From assembly GCF_003994855.1 (NCBI RefSeq), contig NZ_CP034142.1, positions 4,340,001-4,404,000 on the forward strand: DNA of 64,000 nucleotides, given 5' to 3'. The stretch comes from Marinobacter sp. NP-4(2019) (lineage in GTDB: Bacteria; Pseudomonadota; Gammaproteobacteria; Pseudomonadales; Oleiphilaceae). Below the pieces are notes generated by a model that worked only from the letters and a program-made list of their open reading frames with translations, did no database searches and had not been told where the DNA came from. Shown here one piece after another: positions 44,750 to 54,297 of the stretch (position 1 is the stretch's first letter; every line of letters begins with the position of its first letter). A program made the translations under genes and the position numbers.

Positions 44750-45814
44750 ATGACTACAAAAAAAGGCCTCGTTACCGCCTCCCTGATGGGACTGGCATTT
44801 GCCGGCTCCCAGGCAATGGCCCAGGATCTGGATAAAACCAGCATCAACTACGTGGGGAGCTGGAGCAGTTTGTCTCTGTACCAGAATTTCGAACGTCCGT
44901 TCTGGCAGGAAGACGTTCCCGAAGCCTCCGATGGCCAGATCACCACCGAAGTCACCACCTTTGATCAGATGGGGCTTGGCGGCGGCGAAGTCTTCCGCCT
45001 GATGAGCCGTGATGTGGTGGAAGTCACTTCCACCGTCGCGGATTATGCGGTTGAAGATGCCCCCGAACTGGAAGGCCTCGACATGCCGATGATCGCGCCC
45101 GACGTGGAAACCGCCCGCAATATCGCGGAAGCCTATCGTCCGGTGCTGGCGGATGCGTTCAGGCAACGCTATGACGGCGCCCAGTTGCTGGCCGTTGTGC
45201 CTTATCCCTCGCAGATGGTGTTCTGTAACGCCGACATTAGCGGCCTGAGCGATCTCAAGGGAATGAAAGTCCGCGCCAGCGGCCGCACCACCGCCGAATT
45301 CCTTCAGGCCCTCGGCGCTGAAGGCATCACCCTGAACTTCAGCGAGGTGCCCGGCGCGTTGCAGCGTGGCGTTATCGATTGCGCGGTAACCGGCTCCCTG
45401 TCCGGCTAAAGCTCGGGCTGGCATGAGGTATCGACGCATCTCTACCCGCTGCCGGTTGGCGGCTGGGATCATGTCGTAACCGCGATGAACGGCAAGAAGT
45501 GGAATTCCCTGTCGGAGGCGACCCAGCAGTGGCTGACAGCCGAACTCAAGGAAAACTACGAAGATCCGGTGTGGGAATCCGCGGTTGATGAGACCAGGGA
45601 AGGCATTGCCTGCCTGACCGGAAACGGCGATTGCTCCCGCGGTGATCCCGGAGACATGGTCCTGGTGAAGGCCACCGACCAAGATTTCACCGAGACGTCC
45701 CGCCACCTGCAAGAATCCCTGCTGCCGAACTGGGCACAACGGGTTGACCAGGAGTGGGTGGATCGCTGGAACGAAACCATTGGCGCGGTTACAGGCCTGA
45801 AAGCCTCCAAGTAA
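44750..45814 (+). pseudogene. TRAP transporter binding protein DctP, interrupted by one in-frame TAA
   Basis: Signal peptide (MTTKKGLVTASLMGLAFAGSQAMA) and a DctP-type extracytoplasmic ligand-binding domain with KVRASGRTTAEFLQALG, whose Arg binds carboxylate. The frame stops at TAA 45407-45409 after 219 residues, in the conserved GSLSG-stop-SSGWHEVSTHLYPLP segment, then continues in the same frame for 134 residues to 45814. Joined, the product would be a normal 354-residue binding protein. No base is inserted or lost; one substitution (for example a Tyr codon to TAA) explains it. Either a recent null allele or a sequence error. The permease genes downstream are intact. Confidence 0.85.
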
Positions 45815-45873
45815 CAGCTAATGACCGCAAATGCGACCGGTCAGCAGGCCGGCCGGTCGCTCGGGAGAATGAC

Positions 45874-46470
45874 ATGTTTCAACGGGTAAATTCCCTACTG
45901 GACCGGGTGCTGGCGGGTGTCCAGGTCGGTTCGCTCTGGTTTGCCCGGGCAGGCGGCGTACTGATCCTCCTGACCGTGGCCCTGGTCACCACCGAAGTGC
46001 TGACACGACAGTTTACGGGGCGTTCCGCAGTCCACGCCACCGAACTGACCGGTTACATCATGGCCATAAGCGCCAGCTGGTCGTTTGCCTACACCCTGAT
46101 GTGCAAGGCACACATTCGCATTGACGCCCTGTACCTGAACTTTCCCATGAAAGTACGGGGCGTGCTTGACCTGGTGGCACTCCTGGCGATGGCCATGTTC
46201 GCCATCCTGGTCGTCGACGCGGTTTTTAGCGTTATCAGCGCTTCCTACAGCGGAGGCTCCACCGCCAACACCCCGTTGGGCACCCCCTTATGGATGCCTC
46301 AGGCGCTGTGGTTCCTGGGGCTGGTCTGGTTTGGCTTCGCCGTTTGCATGGTTTCCCTGAGAGCTCTGTTCGGTTTGCTCGCCGGCGATGTTGAGGGCGT
46401 GCAGAAACTGGCGGGCAGTCCAACGCTGGACGAACAAATTGAAGATGAAAACAAGGGTGCACGCTCATGA
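45874..46470 (+). CDS. TRAP transporter small permease, DctQ
   Basis: 198 residues with four transmembrane helices, the usual DctQ design. The ATG at 45874 is chosen because GGGAG lies 6 bases upstream and the frame before it belongs to the 3' end of the binding-protein gene in another frame. The stop overlaps the DctM start by four bases. Confidence 0.88.
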   Translation: MFQRVNSLLDRVLAGVQVGSLWFARAGGVLILLTVALVTTEVLTRQFTGRSAVHATELTGYIMAISASWSFAYTLMCKAHIRIDALYLNFPMKVRGVLDLVALLAMAMFAILVVDAVFSVISASYSGGSTANTPLGTPLWMPQALWFLGLVWFGFAVCMVSLRALFGLLAGDVEGVQKLAGSPTLDEQIEDENKGARS

Positions 46471-47750
46471 TCATTACCGCGCTGCTGATTCTGCTGGTTC
46501 TGCTGCTCCTGAGCGTTCCCGTCGCGGCCACGCTGATTGCTCTGGCGCTGGTGCTGGCGGAACTGTTCTCGCCCTTCCCGCTGATTAACGCCCTGGGGGA
46601 TGTGCTATGGTCGGCGTCGGACAAGTACCTGCTAATCGCCATTCCCCTGTTCATCCTGCTGGGCGAAATTCTGGTGCGTACCGGCATTGCCCGCGGCACC
46701 TACCGCGCCCTGGAAAGCTGGCTGTCCTGGCTGCCAGGCGGTCTCCTGCATGCCAACATTGGCACCGCCACCCTGTTCTCGGCCACCTCCGGCTCCAGTG
46801 TGGCCACCGCCGCCACTATTGGGACCGTGGCGTTGCCACAGGGTAAGGATATGGGTTACGACCCCAAACTGTTTACCGGCTCGATTGCTGCCGGGGGTAC
46901 CCTGGGCATCATGATTCCGCCGTCGATCAACCTGATTGTGTACGGCTTCCTGACCGAAACCTCGATCCCGCAGCTGTTCGCCGCTGGCCTGATACCAGGT
47001 CTGCTACTCGCGCTGATGTTCATCGTTGGCACCGCACTGGTCTGCATCTGGAAGCCCGGCCTGGGCGGGCCCAGCGTCTCTCACAGTTGGGGTGAGCGCT
47101 TTTCCGGCCTGCGTCACCTGATACCGGTGCTGGCGCTCTTTGGCATTGTGGTGGGCTCCATCTATACCGGCCTGGCGACGCCTACCGAAGCCGCCTCGCT
47201 GGGCGTGCTGGGTGCGCTGATGATTGCCGCGTTCATGAAGAAGCTGTCAGTGGGCATCATCGTGGAAGCGCTGGACGGCACCATGAAGACCACCGGCATG
47301 ATCATGCTGATCATCATCGCCTCCTACTTCCTGAATTTCGTGCTGGCCTCAGCCGGGGTCACCCGGGAGCTCACCAGCTTTCTGGAAAACGCCGGTCTCG
47401 GTGCCTACTCTACCCTGATGCTGGCGATCCTGCTCTACATCATCCTCGGTTTCTTCATCGAGACCCTGTCTCTGATGGTGATCACCATTCCCATTGTCGC
47501 ACCCATCATCATTGCCATGGGTTTCGATCCGGTGTGGCTGGGCATTCTGATCATTCTGCTCATTGAAATGGCGCTGATCACCCCCCCGGTGGGGCTCAAC
47601 CTCTACGTGGTACAAGGGGTCCGCGATGGCGGACCGTTCAGTGACGTGATGAAGGGAGCGATGCCCTATGTCGCCATTATGCTGCTGATGGCTTTGGTGC
47701 TGGTGCTCTTCCCGCAACTGGCGACGTTCCTCCCCGAGCTGATGAAGTGA
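46467..47750 (+). CDS. TRAP transporter large permease, DctM
   Basis: 427 residues, about twelve helices, sodium-driven symport subunit. IPLFILLGEILVRTGIARG, NIGTATLFSATSGSSVATAATIGTVALP and GGTLGIMIPPSINLIVYG are DctM signatures. It forms the importer with DctQ and the interrupted DctP. Substrate probably an organic acid or amide, judged from the catabolic genes that follow. Confidence 0.92.
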   Translation: MIITALLILLVLLLLSVPVAATLIALALVLAELFSPFPLINALGDVLWSASDKYLLIAIPLFILLGEILVRTGIARGTYRALESWLSWLPGGLLHANIGTATLFSATSGSSVATAATIGTVALPQGKDMGYDPKLFTGSIAAGGTLGIMIPPSINLIVYGFLTETSIPQLFAAGLIPGLLLALMFIVGTALVCIWKPGLGGPSVSHSWGERFSGLRHLIPVLALFGIVVGSIYTGLATPTEAASLGVLGALMIAAFMKKLSVGIIVEALDGTMKTTGMIMLIIIASYFLNFVLASAGVTRELTSFLENAGLGAYSTLMLAILLYIILGFFIETLSLMVITIPIVAPIIIAMGFDPVWLGILIILLIEMALITPPVGLNLYVVQGVRDGGPFSDVMKGAMPYVAIMLLMALVLVLFPQLATFLPELMK

Positions 47751-47782
47751 CCAGCAAAAACACCCATTATCGGAGTGACCCA

Positions 47783-48460
47783 ATGACAACATTTCAAATC
47801 GCAGACACCCGGGAATCCATTGATGTCGATATCCATCAGCTGGTCATCGCCGGCTGGGCGGGACGTGTTCAGTCCGCCATTGATGAACACATCGAGGAAC
47901 TGAAAGAAATCGGCGTTACGCCGCCATCCAGCACACCGCTGTTCTACCGTGTGTCGGCAAACCAGCTCTCCATCGATGACAGCATCCAGGTGTTGGGGGA
48001 AGCCACCAGCGGTGAAGTGGAAGTCGTCCTGATTGGCAGCGATCAGGGCACACTGGTCGGCATTGGCTCGGATCACACCGACCGGGAAGCCGAAGCCTGG
48101 TCCGTGGCCCATTCCAAACAGGTCTGCGCCAAGCCCGTCGGAGGGCAGGTCTGGCGGTTGGACAGCGTGATCAACCACTGGGACGAGCTGCAGATGGCGT
48201 CCTACGCCACCATCGACGGCGAGGAAGTACTGTACCAGGAAGGCCCGGTGACCGGCCTGCTGCACCCGGCCGAACTGCTGCGTCGTTTCGGACTGGCCAG
48301 GACCGAACTGGCCCCTGGCCAAGCCATGCTCTGCGGCACTCTTCCAGTCATCGGTGAATTACGCCCGGCGCAGGCCTTCCGCATGGTACTGCAAGATCCG
48401 GTCACCGGCCGCGAGCTTCAGCACCGCTATGACATCCAGACCCTGCCGGTGATCGCATGA
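47783..48460 (+). CDS. DUF2848 family protein
   Basis: 225-residue soluble protein of an uncharacterised family; YRVSANQLSIDDSIQVLGEATSGEVEVVLIG and VGIGSDHTDREAEAWSVAHSKQVCAKPVGGQVW are typical. A distant resemblance to fumarylacetoacetate-hydrolase-fold enzymes is possible but cannot be shown here. GGAG lies 8 bases before the ATG. Its stop overlaps the amidase start by four bases, so the pair is translationally coupled and may act on one substrate. Confidence 0.85.
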   Translation: MTTFQIADTRESIDVDIHQLVIAGWAGRVQSAIDEHIEELKEIGVTPPSSTPLFYRVSANQLSIDDSIQVLGEATSGEVEVVLIGSDQGTLVGIGSDHTDREAEAWSVAHSKQVCAKPVGGQVWRLDSVINHWDELQMASYATIDGEEVLYQEGPVTGLLHPAELLRRFGLARTELAPGQAMLCGTLPVIGELRPAQAFRMVLQDPVTGRELQHRYDIQTLPVIA

Positions 48461-49788
48461 ACCACGACGTCACACTCGCTGGATTGCTCAATGACATGGG
48501 CAACAGCCAACGCCTGGCCACCGACCTGCTGGACAGCTGCCTCGCCCGCATCGATACCCATGACAATGCCAAAGCCCGGGTCTACACCAAAAGGTTCGAC
48601 CAGACAGCTCGGGCCGAGGCCGCCGCCATCGACCGTCTGCACCAGGACAATGTTCCCGCCGGGCAACTGGCGGGGCTTCCGATCGCCCTGAAAGCCCTGT
48701 TTGACGTCGCCGGTGAAGTCACCCACGCCGGCTCCCGGGGCTGGCAGGCGGCGGCGCAAACCGACGCACTGATCGTCTCCCGCTTGCGACGCGAAGGCGC
48801 GGTGATCACCGGTCACACCAACATGACGGAGTTCGCCTACTCCGGCCTGGGGCTGAACCCCCACTACGGCACACCAGACAACCCACTGGCACCCGGCCGC
48901 ATTCCCGGCGGCTCCTCCTCCGGCGCTGCGGTGGCGGTGGCCCAGGGCATGGCTGCGGGAGCCATCGGTTCCGATACCGGCGGTTCCGTTCGCATTCCGT
49001 CCGCATTCTGCGGCCTGGTCGGTTTCAAACCATCCCAGGCCAGGGTTCCCCGCGATGGCACCTTCCCGCTGTCGGACAGCCTGGACTCCATCGGGCCAAT
49101 TGCGAACACGGTGGATTGCTGCACCCGTCTGGATGCGGTGCTATCGGGCGTGCGCTACCAGCCGCTGAAACCCGCCGGGCTGAAGGGCCGGCGCTTTGTC
49201 GTACCCACCGATTACATGCTGGACGATCTGGACGAGACCGTCGCCCGGGCCTTCACCCGCTCCCTGGAGACCCTCCGCGGTGCCGGTGCCACTATCATCG
49301 AAGCGCCGGCCCCGGTGCTCGCCGCATTGCCGGAACTCATGGAAGGCGGGGGCTTCACCGCCGCCGAAAGCTATTTCGTGCACCGCCAGTCACTGGCTGA
49401 GCACGGCAACCAGTACGATCCCCGCGTGCGCAGCCGCATTGAGCGCGGAGCTGCCATCACCGCCGCCGACTACCTGGAGCTGTGCCGCCGTCGCCAGCAA
49501 CGCAAGCGGCAGGCCGACGAATGGCTGCAGGATTACGATGGCCTGCTCGCCCCGACGGTGCCGGTGGTTCCTCCCGAAATCGGGGAACTGGCCGCTGACG
49601 AGGATTATGCCCGGCTCAACCTGCTGATTCTGCGTAACCCGACGGTAGCCAACCTGCTGGACCTGTGCGCCATCAGCCTGCCGAATCACCGACCGGACGA
49701 GTTACCGAGCGGGTTGATGCTGATGGGTCGCAACGGCACCGACGACAACCTGTTGCGACTGGCACAGGCCATCGAAAGCGTGTTGTAA
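48457..49788 (+). CDS. Amidase, amidase-signature family
   Basis: 443 residues. The Ser-cisSer-Lys triad is visible: Lys in LPIALKALFDVAG, the signature GGSSSGAAVAVAQGMAAGAIGSDTGGSVRIPSAFCGLVGFKPS holds both serines. It hydrolyses a C-N amide bond, but the substrate range of the family is wide. Coupled to DUF2848 upstream; the membrane protein follows after five bases. Confidence 0.92.
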   Translation: MNHDVTLAGLLNDMGNSQRLATDLLDSCLARIDTHDNAKARVYTKRFDQTARAEAAAIDRLHQDNVPAGQLAGLPIALKALFDVAGEVTHAGSRGWQAAAQTDALIVSRLRREGAVITGHTNMTEFAYSGLGLNPHYGTPDNPLAPGRIPGGSSSGAAVAVAQGMAAGAIGSDTGGSVRIPSAFCGLVGFKPSQARVPRDGTFPLSDSLDSIGPIANTVDCCTRLDAVLSGVRYQPLKPAGLKGRRFVVPTDYMLDDLDETVARAFTRSLETLRGAGATIIEAPAPVLAALPELMEGGGFTAAESYFVHRQSLAEHGNQYDPRVRSRIERGAAITAADYLELCRRRQQRKRQADEWLQDYDGLLAPTVPVVPPEIGELAADEDYARLNLLILRNPTVANLLDLCAISLPNHRPDELPSGLMLMGRNGTDDNLLRLAQAIESVL

Positions 49789-49793
49789 CCACC

Positions 49794-50657
49794 ATGTTGA
49801 CGGTTCTGCTAACCAAACTCATAGCCACGGCGATTGTGGTGATCGGAGTTTCGGTCTCAGTGGGGAAACTGGGGCCAAGACTGGGGGGAATCCTTGCCGG
49901 AACACCCATCGTGCTTGGCCCTGGCTACTTCTTCATGTTGCAGGACTGGCCCACGGACTTCATACAGGAAGCCGCGCTGGCCACTCTTCATGCGTTGATC
50001 GCCACGCTGCTGTTCAGCATCAGTTTCGTGTTGAGCGCCAAGCGGGCGGGCGCGCTGGCCAGTCTCGGGCTGGCCACCCTGTGCTGGATTCCGGCTGCAT
50101 ACCTTTTCTCTTTTATGCCGGGCGGGGTGGCTGTTGCCGTGCTGGTCTACGGCCTGGTGCTGCTGTTGGCGGAAGTCATCAAACGCGCGCTGGCCCTGGA
50201 TCAGCCCACGGTGGTGGCGACCTCCGGCTGGTTTGATCTGGTGTTGCGCGGGCTCCTCGCGGGGGTACTGGTCGCCGTCGCCACCACCGTGGCGACAAAA
50301 TCCGGCCCCTTGCTGTCCGGCCTGCTGGTCGGCTTTCCCGTCGGCCTGTTCACCATTGGATGGACGCTCCATGATCGTTATGGTGCGGACGTGGCCAGAG
50401 CCACCGTGGCAGCAGCCCAGCAGGGCATGCTCAGCCTGGTGGCTTTTGCGGTCGTGACGGCGGTTCTGGTGGGCCATGTGCCGCCCATGGTGACATTTTG
50501 CTTCGCGCTACTGGCGTCGTTGGCGGTCAGCGCCACCCTGTTCATGGTCAGCCAGTGGCGGGTCCGTCGCACTTATGGCCACCTGCTGGATTCCGCCGCC
50601 ACCGGCAAAGGAAAATCATCTCCTTGCCTGACAAAGCCACCGAATCCAGAGCGATAG
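49794..50657 (+). CDS. Unknown polytopic membrane protein in the amidase-PxpABC cluster
   Basis: 287 residues with eight to ten hydrophobic helices and a short basic, proline-containing tail. I do not recognise the family. Two similar segments, LGGILAGTPIVLGPGYFFM and LLSGLLVGFPVGLFTIGW, suggest an internal repeat as in many carriers. It begins five bases after the amidase stop and 56 bases before pxpA, so it is probably cotranscribed and may move the substrate or a product. Confidence 0.7.
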   Translation: MLTVLLTKLIATAIVVIGVSVSVGKLGPRLGGILAGTPIVLGPGYFFMLQDWPTDFIQEAALATLHALIATLLFSISFVLSAKRAGALASLGLATLCWIPAAYLFSFMPGGVAVAVLVYGLVLLLAEVIKRALALDQPTVVATSGWFDLVLRGLLAGVLVAVATTVATKSGPLLSGLLVGFPVGLFTIGWTLHDRYGADVARATVAAAQQGMLSLVAFAVVTAVLVGHVPPMVTFCFALLASLAVSATLFMVSQWRVRRTYGHLLDSAATGKGKSSPCLTKPPNPER

Positions 50658-50713
50658 GGAACTGATAAACTGTTCACACAGAGGTAACGATCCGCGCAAT
50701 GACAGAGGACACC

Positions 50714-51469
50714 ATGAAACCTTTACTGCTGAACGCTGACATGGGGGAAAGCTTCGGCCCCTGGGTGATGGGACTGGATCACGAAGTGATGCCCCACGTG
50801 GATCTGGCCAACATCGCCTGCGGCTTTCACGCCTCCGATCCGGACGTGATGCGGCGTACGGTCCACCTGGCGGCAGAGCATGGCGTTGGCATCGGCGCCC
50901 ACCCGGCCTACCCGGATCTGGTCGGCTTCGGCCGCCGGTCGATGGCCTGCTCGCCCGCGGAAATCGAGAACCTGGTGCTCTACCAGGTCGGCGCCCTGGC
51001 GGCCATGTGCCGTGCCGAGAATACCGCCGTGCGCTATGTAAAACCCCACGGCGCGCTCTACAATGACATGGCCCGCAAGCCAGAGATTTTCATCGCCGTC
51101 GCGCGGGCCATTCGGGCCTTCGACCCGGACCTGCCACTGATGACTCTGGCCACCCGCGATACCGCCGCCATCCGTGAGCAGGCACAGGAACATGGCATCA
51201 CCCTGTGGTTTGAAGCCTTTGCAGACCGCGCCTATGACGGTGACGGCCGGCTGGTGTCCCGGGCGCAACCCGGTGCGGTTCATCACGAACCTGACACCAT
51301 TATCGACCAGGCAAGGCGCATCGCCACCGGTCAGCCACTGACCGCCAGCGATGGCAGTACCCTGGTGTTGACCGCCGACACCCTATGCGTGCACGGGGAT
51401 AACGAGGAATCGGTGGCCTCGGTACGCGCCATCCGGCAAATGCTCAACAAACTGCACGGGCAGCCATGA
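50714..51469 (+). CDS. pxpA: 5-oxoprolinase subunit PxpA (LamB/YcsF family)
   Basis: 251 residues against 244 in E. coli. LLLNADMGESFGPW, HVDLANIACGFHASDP and VGIGAHPAYPDLVGFGRR are diagnostic. Together with PxpB and PxpC it hydrolyses 5-oxo-L-proline to L-glutamate using ATP. GAGG lies 6 bases before the ATG at 50714, so this start is preferred over the ATG at 50699. Overlaps pxpB by four bases. Confidence 0.95.
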   Translation: MKPLLLNADMGESFGPWVMGLDHEVMPHVDLANIACGFHASDPDVMRRTVHLAAEHGVGIGAHPAYPDLVGFGRRSMACSPAEIENLVLYQVGALAAMCRAENTAVRYVKPHGALYNDMARKPEIFIAVARAIRAFDPDLPLMTLATRDTAAIREQAQEHGITLWFEAFADRAYDGDGRLVSRAQPGAVHHEPDTIIDQARRIATGQPLTASDGSTLVLTADTLCVHGDNEESVASVRAIRQMLNKLHGQP

Positions 51470-52191
51470 AATCCTCACATCTACCCTGCCTGGAGCGCGC
51501 CGGCCTGGACGGCTGGATGGTGAGGCTGTTTGACCGCATCGAGGAAAACAACCTGCTGTGGCTGACCGCGCTGGCCAGGGATTGCGAGGCAGCCTTCGGT
51601 CCGGCGCTGGTGGACCTGGTGCCGTCCTACACCACCCTGCTGGTGGTTTTCGATCCACTGCGCATCACCCCCTGCCAGGCCAGGCAAAAACTGCTCGACC
51701 TGCTGACCCGGCTACAGCCACTGGAAGCCGGTGCCGACGGCACGTTGCACGAACTGCCCACCTGGTACGACCCGCAGGTCGGGCCGGACCTGCAGCGGGT
51801 GGCGGATCTGTCAGGCCTGTCACCGGCGTCGGTCGTTGAGGCTCACAGCAACCGCGAATACCGGGTGTTCGCCCTGGGTTTCGCACCCGGTTTTGCCTTT
51901 ATGGGATTGCTCGACGAGCAACTGACCTGCCCGCGACTCGACACACCGCGCCAGAAAGTGCCCGCCGGCAGCGTCGCCATCGCCGGCCAGCAAACCGCTG
52001 CCTACCCGATGGTGACGCCCGGTGGCTGGAACCTGATCGGGCGCACCCCGGCCCGGCTGTTTGACCGTCATCGCGACACTTTCAGCCTGCTGCGGGTTGG
52101 CGACCGGGTACGCTTCGTTGCCGTGGATCAGGCCACATTCGAGGCTCAGGGAGGCGATATCACGCCCTGTGACACAGAGGTGGCGAAATGA
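51466..52191 (+). CDS. pxpB: 5-oxoprolinase subunit PxpB (KipI-like)
   Basis: 241 residues. VPSYTTLLVVFDPL, ALGFAPGFAFMGLLDEQL and TPGGWNLIGRTPARLFD are signatures of the KipI/PxpB cyclophilin-like domain. Middle gene of the coupled pxpABC set, with four-base overlaps on both sides. Confidence 0.95.
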   Translation: MKSSHLPCLERAGLDGWMVRLFDRIEENNLLWLTALARDCEAAFGPALVDLVPSYTTLLVVFDPLRITPCQARQKLLDLLTRLQPLEAGADGTLHELPTWYDPQVGPDLQRVADLSGLSPASVVEAHSNREYRVFALGFAPGFAFMGLLDEQLTCPRLDTPRQKVPAGSVAIAGQQTAAYPMVTPGGWNLIGRTPARLFDRHRDTFSLLRVGDRVRFVAVDQATFEAQGGDITPCDTEVAK

Positions 52192-53126
52192 GTACGAACA
52201 ACCCGACAGGATTCCGCGTCTCCCGTGCCGGTCCCCTGGCCCTGCTGCAGGACGCCGGGCGCTTCGGGGTCCGGCACCTGGGCGTCACCCAGGGCGGGCC
52301 CGCCGATCCGCATGCCTGGGCCTGGGCCAACCGTCTCGCGGGCAATCCCTGGGGAACAGCGGCGCTGGAAATCACCTTCGGCGGACTGGAACTGGTGGCC
52401 GAGCGGGATCTGACCATCGCGCTGACCGGGGCTGACCTGACCATAAAGCACAACCAGCAGCCCGCCCCACGGTGGCGAACACTGACGGTCCGTGCCGGTG
52501 ACACTCTCACCTTTGGCAATCCGGTCAACGGCTTACGAGCTTATCTGGCGGTCGCCGGTGGATTCTTCGGGGAACCGGTACTGGGCAGCGTTGCCTGCGT
52601 GGTGCGGGAACAGCTAGGGGGCTTCGACGGGCAGGGCGCCCCCCTGCGCGATGGCGACACACTGGCCGTGCGCGTCCCCGATACCAGCCCCACCGATCAG
52701 ATCGCGCCGGAATCAGAGCAGCGGGATTACCGCCAGACGGCCACGCTGGATCTGCTTCCGGGTGCGCAGATCGCGGCATTCACCGGCAAAAGCCTGTTTG
52801 ATGCGTTCAATTCGGACTGGCAAGTGGACCAGCGCGCAGATCGCATGGGCGTTCGGCTCACCGGCCCAATACTCCGCTGCGCCATTGCCTCACTGGTGTC
52901 GGAGGGTATCTCTCCGGGCGCAGTTCAGGTGCCACCAGACGGCCAGCCAATAGCACTGCTGAACGACCGGCAGACCATCGGTGGCTACCCACGGCTTGGC
53001 AATCTGACACCACTGGCCGCCGGACGCCTGGCCCAATGCCTGCCCGGCCAGACGGTCCGCTTGCGGGCCGCCGGCATCGACCGTTCGCTGCAGGAATACC
53101 GGCGTTTCCTGGCAGCCATGCGCTGA
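52188..53126 (+). CDS. pxpC: 5-oxoprolinase subunit PxpC (KipA-like)
   Basis: 312 residues. Typical segments are LALLQDAGRFGVRHLGVTQGGPADPHAWAWANRL, LRAYLAVAGGF and QTIGGYPRLGNL. Completes the oxoprolinase. It is followed by 149 bases without a gene, then by the TAXI-type importer. Confidence 0.95.
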   Translation: MSTNNPTGFRVSRAGPLALLQDAGRFGVRHLGVTQGGPADPHAWAWANRLAGNPWGTAALEITFGGLELVAERDLTIALTGADLTIKHNQQPAPRWRTLTVRAGDTLTFGNPVNGLRAYLAVAGGFFGEPVLGSVACVVREQLGGFDGQGAPLRDGDTLAVRVPDTSPTDQIAPESEQRDYRQTATLDLLPGAQIAAFTGKSLFDAFNSDWQVDQRADRMGVRLTGPILRCAIASLVSEGISPGAVQVPPDGQPIALLNDRQTIGGYPRLGNLTPLAAGRLAQCLPGQTVRLRAAGIDRSLQEYRRFLAAMR

Positions 53127-53275
53127 TACGCCAGGGCTATGGAATCACCGGAGTCATCCTAATGGCTTAGACGATCAAGGTGGCCGATTGTCCCGGGCTG
53201 AACTAGATTGATCTGAATAAAACAACGCCGCAAAACCCATCGTTCCGACCAATCAATAAAAGCAAGGACACAGCC

Positions 53276-54283
53276 ATGACCAAGCGCCAGTTCCTGAAAT
53301 CAGCCACGGCGATGCTTGCCGCTGCCACTCTCGGGGTTTCCCTCAATGCCCAGGCGGAGGGGAAATACATCATGGGAACCGCCACAACGGGTGGCACCTA
53401 TTATCCGGTAGGGGTCGCGATCTCCACCCTGATCAAGGTCAAGCTTGAGCCCACCCAGAATATCTCCCTGTCCGCCATCAGCTCCGCCGGCTCCGGCGAG
53501 AACCTGAAGCTGATGGACGAGGACCAAAGCCAGTTTGGTATCCTTCAGGGCCTTTACGGTGCCTGGGCGTGGGGTGGCAGTGGCCCGGTACCCAAAGCCT
53601 ACAAGAACCTGCGCTCCGTCTCCATGCTGTGGCAAAACGTGGAGCATTTCGTGATTCGTAGCGAACTGGCCGACAGCGGCACCATTGCCGACATGGCAAA
53701 CCTCTATGGCAAGACGTTCTCCATCGGCGCCCGGAATTCCGGCACCGAGGGCTCCGGCCGCTTCATTCTCGGCAAGCTGGGTGTCGACCTGGAAGCCATG
53801 GATATGGCCTACCTCGGCTACGGCCCCAGTGCGGATGCCCTGCAGAATGGCAACATTGACGGCATGAACATTCCAGCCGGGGTGCCGGCTTCCGCGGTCA
53901 CCCGGGCGTACGCCAACATGGGCGATGACATCACCACCCTGGATTTCACTGAGGAACAGCTGGCCCGGGTAAACAGCGAATTCGAGCTCTGGTCCCCCTA
54001 TGAAATCCCGGCCGGCACCTACCCCAATCAGGACGAGGTGATCAACACCATCGCCCAGCCCAACATTCTGGCGGTGCGGGAGGATGTCTCCGAGGAAGAC
54101 GTCTACCAGATCACCAAAACCATCTACGAGAACCTGCCGTTCCTGAACAATATTCACGCGGCCACCAAGGCTATGGCGCTGGAAAAGGCCATTGTCGGCC
54201 TGCCCATGCCATTGCACCCTGGGGCGGCGCGCTTCTATGAGGAGCAGGGTATCGAGATTCCGGACCGCCTGATCGCGGAATAA
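53276..54283 (+). CDS. TAXI family TRAP transporter binding protein
   Basis: 335-residue periplasmic binding protein. The N-terminus MTKRQFLKSATAMLAAATLGVSLNAQA is a signal peptide with a KRQFLK segment resembling a Tat motif (Lys in place of the first Arg). GTATTGGTYYPVGVAISTL and SGENLKLMDEDQSQFGILQG match the TAXI group, whose members bind glutamate or other dicarboxylates among others. Works with the fused permease 14 bases downstream. Confidence 0.92.
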   Translation: MTKRQFLKSATAMLAAATLGVSLNAQAEGKYIMGTATTGGTYYPVGVAISTLIKVKLEPTQNISLSAISSAGSGENLKLMDEDQSQFGILQGLYGAWAWGGSGPVPKAYKNLRSVSMLWQNVEHFVIRSELADSGTIADMANLYGKTFSIGARNSGTEGSGRFILGKLGVDLEAMDMAYLGYGPSADALQNGNIDGMNIPAGVPASAVTRAYANMGDDITTLDFTEEQLARVNSEFELWSPYEIPAGTYPNQDEVINTIAQPNILAVREDVSEEDVYQITKTIYENLPFLNNIHAATKAMALEKAIVGLPMPLHPGAARFYEEQGIEIPDRLIAE

Positions 54284-54297
54284 GGGCACCTAGCTGA

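Noticed and set aside
45407..45409. Recoding (selenocysteine or pyrrolysine) at the stop in the TRAP binding protein
   Set aside because: The codon is TAA, which is used for neither residue.
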